DNA of 11,263 nucleotides from contig JBAWVO010000216.1 in NCBI GenBank assembly GCA_037147235.1, positions 1 to 11,263 of the forward strand. Reading direction: 5' to 3'. Below the pieces are notes generated by a model. It did no database searches, had not been told where the DNA came from, and worked only from the letters and a program-made list of their open reading frames with translations. Position 1 is the first letter of the stretch. Every line of letters begins with the position of its first letter. Positions 5,539-11,263 of the stretch are shown here, piece after piece. This DNA is from JANXQG01 sp037147235 (GTDB taxonomy: Bacteria > Planctomycetota > Planctomycetia > Pirellulales > Thermoguttaceae). The position numbers and the translations under genes were made by a program.

Positions 5539-7413
5539 ATGGCAAAACGCAAGCCTTCCGAGTTGAAAAGTCGTCGCGATCCTCTTGAAACTGCCCGGGC
5601 GGCGGCTTTCGAGGCGAAGAACGCCGATTCCTGGTTCTCGCCTGCCGCGATACGCGAGACGGTCGAGTCCGTAATTATTGCTTTTGTGCTGGCGTTTCTT
5701 TTCCGGACTTTCGTGGCCGAGGCCTTCGTGATTCCTACCGGATCGATGGCTCCAACCCTGATGGGAAAGCACAAAGACTTGGAATGCCCGATGTGCCGTT
5801 ACCGCTACCAGGTGAGCGCGAGCGATCACCCCAACAGCGACGTGGCAACCAACGTCTACAATGCAACCTGCCCGATGTGTCGCTTCACGGCCGACCTTAC
5901 CCACAAAAATCCCCAGAATCAGTCCTATCCGAGTTACGATGGCGATCGCATTCTGGTGGCCAAGTTTCTCTACGAGTTTGCCAACCCAAAACGCTGGGAT
6001 GTTATCGTTTTCAAATACCCAGGCGACGCAACGATGAACTACATCAAGCGGTTGGTAGGGCTGCCCGGTGAAACCATCAACATTCACGGCGGCGATTTGT
6101 GGATTCACAAACCGGACCAACCGGAGGGACATTTTGAGATCGCCCGAAAACCGCCCGAAAAAGTGCTGGCAATGCTCCAGCCTGTTTACGATAACGATCT
6201 TGCGCCCGCGATTACGGGTAAGTTGCACTGGCCTGCGCGCTGGACAGTCGATTCAGGCTCAGGAGACAATTTTTGGAGCAGCAAGGATCTTTCCTCATTC
6301 GAGGTCGAGGGCAGTGCCAAGGGCGAGGCTTGGATTCGTTACCGGCATCGGGTGCCGACACATGAACAGTGGCGGTCGATTGCCGTCGTCGCTGGCAAGC
6401 AGAGCGAGAAACTGACACGAGACGATTTTGAGAAAGGATCGGGATTGAATGATTCCTTCCAAGAGAGCGTCATGCCGCAATTGATCTCGGATTTTACCGC
6501 TTACAATACGAGTTATAGTGACCAGTCGGAAGCGAGCTTTAAATCGTTGATTGAACGGGGCTACGGCCAGCACTGGGTTGGCGACTTGGCCGTACAATTT
6601 GAGTTGGAGTCCAAGTTGGCTTCCGGCAAGGTGGTCGCCGAATTGATCAAGGGCGGCCGTCATTTCCAGTGCCGTTTTGACCTTTCGTCCGGAAAGGCCG
6701 AATTGGCGATTGGCGGTGGTGGACCGGAAGCCGATGGATACCATCGTGAGGCCACAACCGCAATTTTCGGTGCCGGCCAACACTCGATTAGGTTCGCGAA
6801 CATTGATGACGAATTGACCCTCTGGGTTGATGGAAAGGTCGTGGCGTTCAAGGATCCGGCCCAACCCGATGCACTGCCCTCAAGCGATGGACAAACCGAG
6901 TCGGAAAAGCATCCAAACCGGTATAACTCGGCGAAATTGAACAACCACGTTCCCACGGCGGAAGATCTTTCGCCGGTTGGAATCGCCGCCGAAGAGGCAA
7001 CGGTCAAAGTCAGCCATATCAAGGTTCTTCGCGACGTTTACTACATCGCTGCGTTCAATGAGGGCAAACCCCAGACTACCGGTCGACTTCTTCAAGATTT
7101 TATCTCACCGCCTGATCTGAGCAACCCCAGGAATTGGGAGTATGACTTCAGCAAAGCCAACATGAGAAGCTGCAAAATCGAGCTCAAGGCTTCCGATCCG
7201 GCCCACCCGGAAAGGGACCGTTTCTTTGTACTTGGCGACAACAGCGCGCAAAGCAGCGATGGCCGGCTTTGGGTCGGCGAATGGTCGGTCGAGCGGGAAC
7301 TGCTTATCGGCAAGGCCCTGTTCATCTACTGGCCGCATGGGTGGAAAATTCCTTACGTGCCGTTGCCGTTCAATGTCGTTCCCTACTTCCAAAGAATGCA
7401 TTTCGTTCGATAA
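5539..7413 (+). CDS. lepB: Signal peptidase I, long paralog, with zinc-ribbon-like and beta-sandwich-like inserts
   Basis: The product has 624 residues, about twice the length of a typical LepB. A charged cytoplasmic N-terminus (1-38) is followed by a membrane helix (about 43-58). Box B is canonical, PTGSMAPTL with nucleophile S69. Next is a Cys insert with two CPMC pairs (C83/C86, C111/C114) that should bind zinc. Box C reads DRILVAKFLYEF and box D carries general base K170 (YIKRLVGLPGE). About 380 residues separate box D from box E (GDNSAQSSDGR, from 566). This insert contains WIRYRHRVP and a terminal VSHIKVLRDVYY, matching the smaller paralog (GWIVYNHSNP, LRVYRDVYY) and suggesting a lectin-like beta-sandwich. 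The catalytic boxes are closer to consensus than in the upstream paralog, so this is probably the main general enzyme. The ATG has only a weak AGG upstream (5525-5527). lptB follows 54 bases downstream; the gap holds GTAG/TGTAG-type short repeats. Confidence 0.94.
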   Translation: MAKRKPSELKSRRDPLETARAAAFEAKNADSWFSPAAIRETVESVIIAFVLAFLFRTFVAEAFVIPTGSMAPTLMGKHKDLECPMCRYRYQVSASDHPNSDVATNVYNATCPMCRFTADLTHKNPQNQSYPSYDGDRILVAKFLYEFANPKRWDVIVFKYPGDATMNYIKRLVGLPGETINIHGGDLWIHKPDQPEGHFEIARKPPEKVLAMLQPVYDNDLAPAITGKLHWPARWTVDSGSGDNFWSSKDLSSFEVEGSAKGEAWIRYRHRVPTHEQWRSIAVVAGKQSEKLTRDDFEKGSGLNDSFQESVMPQLISDFTAYNTSYSDQSEASFKSLIERGYGQHWVGDLAVQFELESKLASGKVVAELIKGGRHFQCRFDLSSGKAELAIGGGGPEADGYHREATTAIFGAGQHSIRFANIDDELTLWVDGKVVAFKDPAQPDALPSSDGQTESEKHPNRYNSAKLNNHVPTAEDLSPVGIAAEEATVKVSHIKVLRDVYYIAAFNEGKPQTTGRLLQDFISPPDLSNPRNWEYDFSKANMRSCKIELKASDPAHPERDRFFVLGDNSAQSSDGRLWVGEWSVERELLIGKALFIYWPHGWKIPYVPLPFNVVPYFQRMHFVR

Positions 7414-7467
7414 TGGCAGATTGTAGTCTGTAGTTGTACGATGAATTTGTAGGGTGGAGCGGTTTCC

Positions 7468-8277
7468 ATGCTTGAAGTCCAAGGATTGGTGAAGTATTAC
7501 GGTGCGCGTTGCGTCGTCAACGGCGTCGATTTCCGCGTCGATCAGGGGGAGATTGTCACTCTGCTTGGCCCGAACGGCGCCGGCAAAACCACCAGCTTCC
7601 GCATGACCTGCGGCATGATTGAGCCTAACCAGGGCAAAGTCGTTCTCAATAACATCGACATCACGCGCTGGCCCATGTATCGCCGCGCCCGCGAAGGCGG
7701 CATGGGCTATCTGGCCCAGGAATCGAGCGTCTTTCGCAAGCTCACGGTGGAAAAGAACCTGCTGGGCGTGATGGAACTCTTGGGCATGGATCGCAAGACT
7801 CGTTACGCCCGCTGCGACGAGCTGCTCGACCAGTTTGACATCAAGCGGCTCCGCAAATCGGTCGCTTTGTCGCTTTCCGGCGGCGAACGGCGGCGGCTGG
7901 AAATCGCCCGCGCGCTGGTTTCCAATCCCAAGATCATTTTGCTCGACGAGCCATTCACGGGCATCGATCCCGTGACAATCGCCAGCATTCAAAAGATCAT
8001 TAGCGCTTTGAAGAATAATGGCATTGCCATCCTGATCACCGACCACCAGGTTCGCGAGACCTTGCAAATCACGGACCGCTGCTACGTGATTCGTGCGGGT
8101 GAGGTGCTATGCCACGGCCCTCCGGATGAAGTGTTAAATCATCCCGAGGCGAGGGAGCATTACTTCGGCGAAAACATGGACTTGGGTTCCCTCACGCCTC
8201 CCGTGCCGCTTCCCCCTCCTGGCCAGCCGCGGCGGATTGACGCCCATTGCGAGGATACCGAGGATCACGCCCAATAG
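7468..8277 (+). CDS. lptB: LptB: ATPase of the lipopolysaccharide export ABC transporter
   Basis: The product has 269 residues. LptB hydrolyses ATP on the cytoplasmic face and, with LptF and LptG, drives LPS extraction from the inner membrane into the Lpt bridge. All ABC motifs are present: Walker A GPNGAGKTT (34-42), Q-loop Q84 (GYLAQESSVFRKLTVEKNL, typical of LptB), signature LSGGERRR (136-143), Walker B IILLDEPFTGIDP with E161, and switch H193 (ITDHQVRE). The family usually ends near residue 240; here about 28 extra residues follow, Pro-rich (TPPVPLPPPGQP) then acidic, of no evident function. The ATG has GGAG (7456-7459) eight bases upstream. It lies in the same direction as the two signal peptidases and may be cotranscribed with them. 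LptF, LptG, LptA and LptC are not in the window. A generic branched-chain amino-acid transporter ATPase is the alternative, but the Q-loop region favours LptB. Confidence 0.93.
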   Translation: MLEVQGLVKYYGARCVVNGVDFRVDQGEIVTLLGPNGAGKTTSFRMTCGMIEPNQGKVVLNNIDITRWPMYRRAREGGMGYLAQESSVFRKLTVEKNLLGVMELLGMDRKTRYARCDELLDQFDIKRLRKSVALSLSGGERRRLEIARALVSNPKIILLDEPFTGIDPVTIASIQKIISALKNNGIAILITDHQVRETLQITDRCYVIRAGEVLCHGPPDEVLNHPEAREHYFGENMDLGSLTPPVPLPPPGQPRRIDAHCEDTEDHAQ

Positions 8278-8477
8278 TTCTGGCCCCGCGAAGGAAGGTA
8301 GCCGCTGCGCGGCTAGAGGGCTGAACGCCGTTGACGCAGGGATTGGCCTGGGCCTTCGGCCGGAATTTCGGCCCAACGGGCCAGTCGTTCCCCCAACCCT
8401 TGCTCCCCCCTGCCCGACACCGCCCATGTTTTGTTACAATGGAGTCTCACTTTCTGCGTATCTGCCGGGTTCGATTG
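8278..8477. other. Hairpin-rich intergenic region between lptB and tyrA
   Basis: These 200 bases hold no credible gene. A perfect hairpin TAGCCGC-TGC-GCGGCTA lies at 8299-8315. Further on, GGGCC (8350-8354) can pair with GGCCC (8370-8374), with GGCC-TTC-GGCC nested at 8351-8361. No T-run follows, so termination after lptB is possible but not demonstrated. The pyrimidine-rich stretch 8391-8412 separates these hairpins from the putative tyrA promoter. The low-complexity GC content resembles the other repeat-like gaps in the window. Confidence 0.45.
8435..8440 (+). promoter_or_regulatory. Possible -10 box for tyrA-purL
   Basis: TACAAT lies 38 bases before the tyrA ATG. A weak -35 candidate, CCGACA (8414-8419), is 15 bases upstream, shorter than the ideal spacing. 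Transcription from here would start near 8447 and support the 8478 start over the in-frame ATG at 8439. Confidence 0.3.
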
Positions 8478-9306
8478 ATGAAACGACTTGGAAATGTGGC
8501 TATCGTTGGCGTGGGGTTGATCGGAGGATCGATCGGCTTGGCCCTGCGCCAACGAAATTTGGCGGAAAACGTCATCGGTATCGGTCGCCGTCAGGTCAGC
8601 CTGCGGATTGCCCGACGAGCCGGAGCCATCACTCATACCACAATCGATCTAGCCAAAGGGGTGGCTCAGGCCGAGCTGGTGATTGTCTGCACCCCCGTGG
8701 GCCAGATCGCTGATCTTGTGCAGGAGGCGGCGCGGCACTGCCCCGAGGGAGTACTCATTACCGACGCCGGCAGCACCAAGCAGCAGATCGTCGCCGCGCT
8801 GGACAACCAACTGCCCCGAGGGTGCCGCTTCCTTGGCAGCCATCCCATCGCCGGCAGCGAAAAGACTGGGGCCAATTACGCCACGGCCGATCTTTTTGAC
8901 GGCCGCGTCGCCGTGATTACCCCGACGAAGAACACCCGGGCGGAAGATTACGACCTGCTGGAGGAGTTCTGGCAGGGCCTCGGATCGATTGTCGTACGGA
9001 TGTCGCCCGAGGAGCATGATCGGGCGTTGGCCATCACCAGCCATCTGCCCCACATGGCAGCCGCGGCCCTAGCGAATACGATTACGGAGAACTACTTTCG
9101 GCTGGCCGGAACGGGTCTCTTGGATACGTCGCGGCTGGCCTCGGGCGATACGAACCTCTGGAAGCAGATTCTCATGCAGAATCGGGAGAACGTGCTGAAG
9201 TCGTTGGAGCAATATCACGCTCAGCTTCAGGCATTGCATACGGCAATTCGCAACAGCGATGAAGCCGCCCTGGAAAGATTCCTCACAACGGCGAAGAAGA
9301 ACCGAG

Positions 9307-9323
<17 letters not shown>
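8478..9323 (+). CDS. tyrA: TyrA: prephenate (or arogenate) dehydrogenase
   Basis: The product has 281 residues, normal for a monofunctional TyrA. It catalyses NAD(P)-dependent oxidative decarboxylation of prephenate to 4-hydroxyphenylpyruvate, or of arogenate to tyrosine, in the cytoplasm. The N-terminal Rossmann fold begins at once with VAIVGVGLIGGSIG (G11, G13, G16). The active-site motif SHPIAGSEKTG contains H122, matching the catalytic histidine of the family. The C-terminal helical dimer domain has ITSHLPHMAA (H189, H192) and DTSRLASGDTNLW, whose R219 matches the substrate carboxylate-binding arginine. No ACT or chorismate mutase domain is fused. The start at 8478 puts the first beta strand four residues in; an ATG at 8439 would add 13 residues with no domain role. 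The end overlaps purL by 17 bases, implying cotranscription. Cofactor and substrate preference cannot be read reliably. Confidence 0.95.

Positions 9324-11263
<1,940 letters not shown>

Noticed and set aside
8340..8400. Rho-independent terminator after lptB
   Set aside because: GC-rich hairpins are present but no T-run follows any of them, so only a generic hairpin-rich gap is reported.

Overview
The window looks like a chromosomal piece of a planctomycete, probably of the Pirellulales type, with moderately high GC. This rests on recall of family features, not a search. The cues are two oversized signal peptidases I with a CxxC...CxxC insert next to the catalytic serine, a TPM-domain protein with a Gly/Asp-rich tail, a PurL fused to PurS-like domains, and short dispersed heptamer and hairpin repeats between and even inside genes.

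Left part (1-1464): a hairpin at the window edge, then a secreted or membrane-anchored TPM-domain protein (110-1258). It converges on cheB (minus strand, 1462-2607). The gap between them is filled by a repeat-like element with two GAA-loop hairpins, and this element seems to supply the end of cheB. Middle (1462-4023): cheB and a REC/HD-GYP response regulator (2848-4023) are divergent and separated by a striking array of three AACGGAAT/ATTCCGTT dyads, two of which nest in a 60-bp palindrome. Both products are two-component output proteins, one a receptor methylesterase and one a predicted cyclic-di-GMP phosphodiesterase. No other chemotaxis gene lies in the window.

Right part (4133-11263): five genes run on the plus strand. 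Two tandem signal peptidases I (4133-5506 and 5539-7413) are followed by lptB (7468-8277), which together form an envelope-biogenesis group: release of exported proteins and powering of LPS transport. After a 200-bp gap rich in hairpins come tyrA (8478-9323) and purL (from 9307, running off the window), overlapping by 17 bases. They serve tyrosine and purine synthesis.

The most unusual features are (1) heptamer minisatellites built into the purL reading frame at two interdomain linkers, (2) the shared insert architecture of the two signal peptidases, and (3) the large palindromic array between cheB and the HD-GYP gene. No tRNA, rRNA, CRISPR array or transposase was seen. No stretch over 300 bases lacks a gene.
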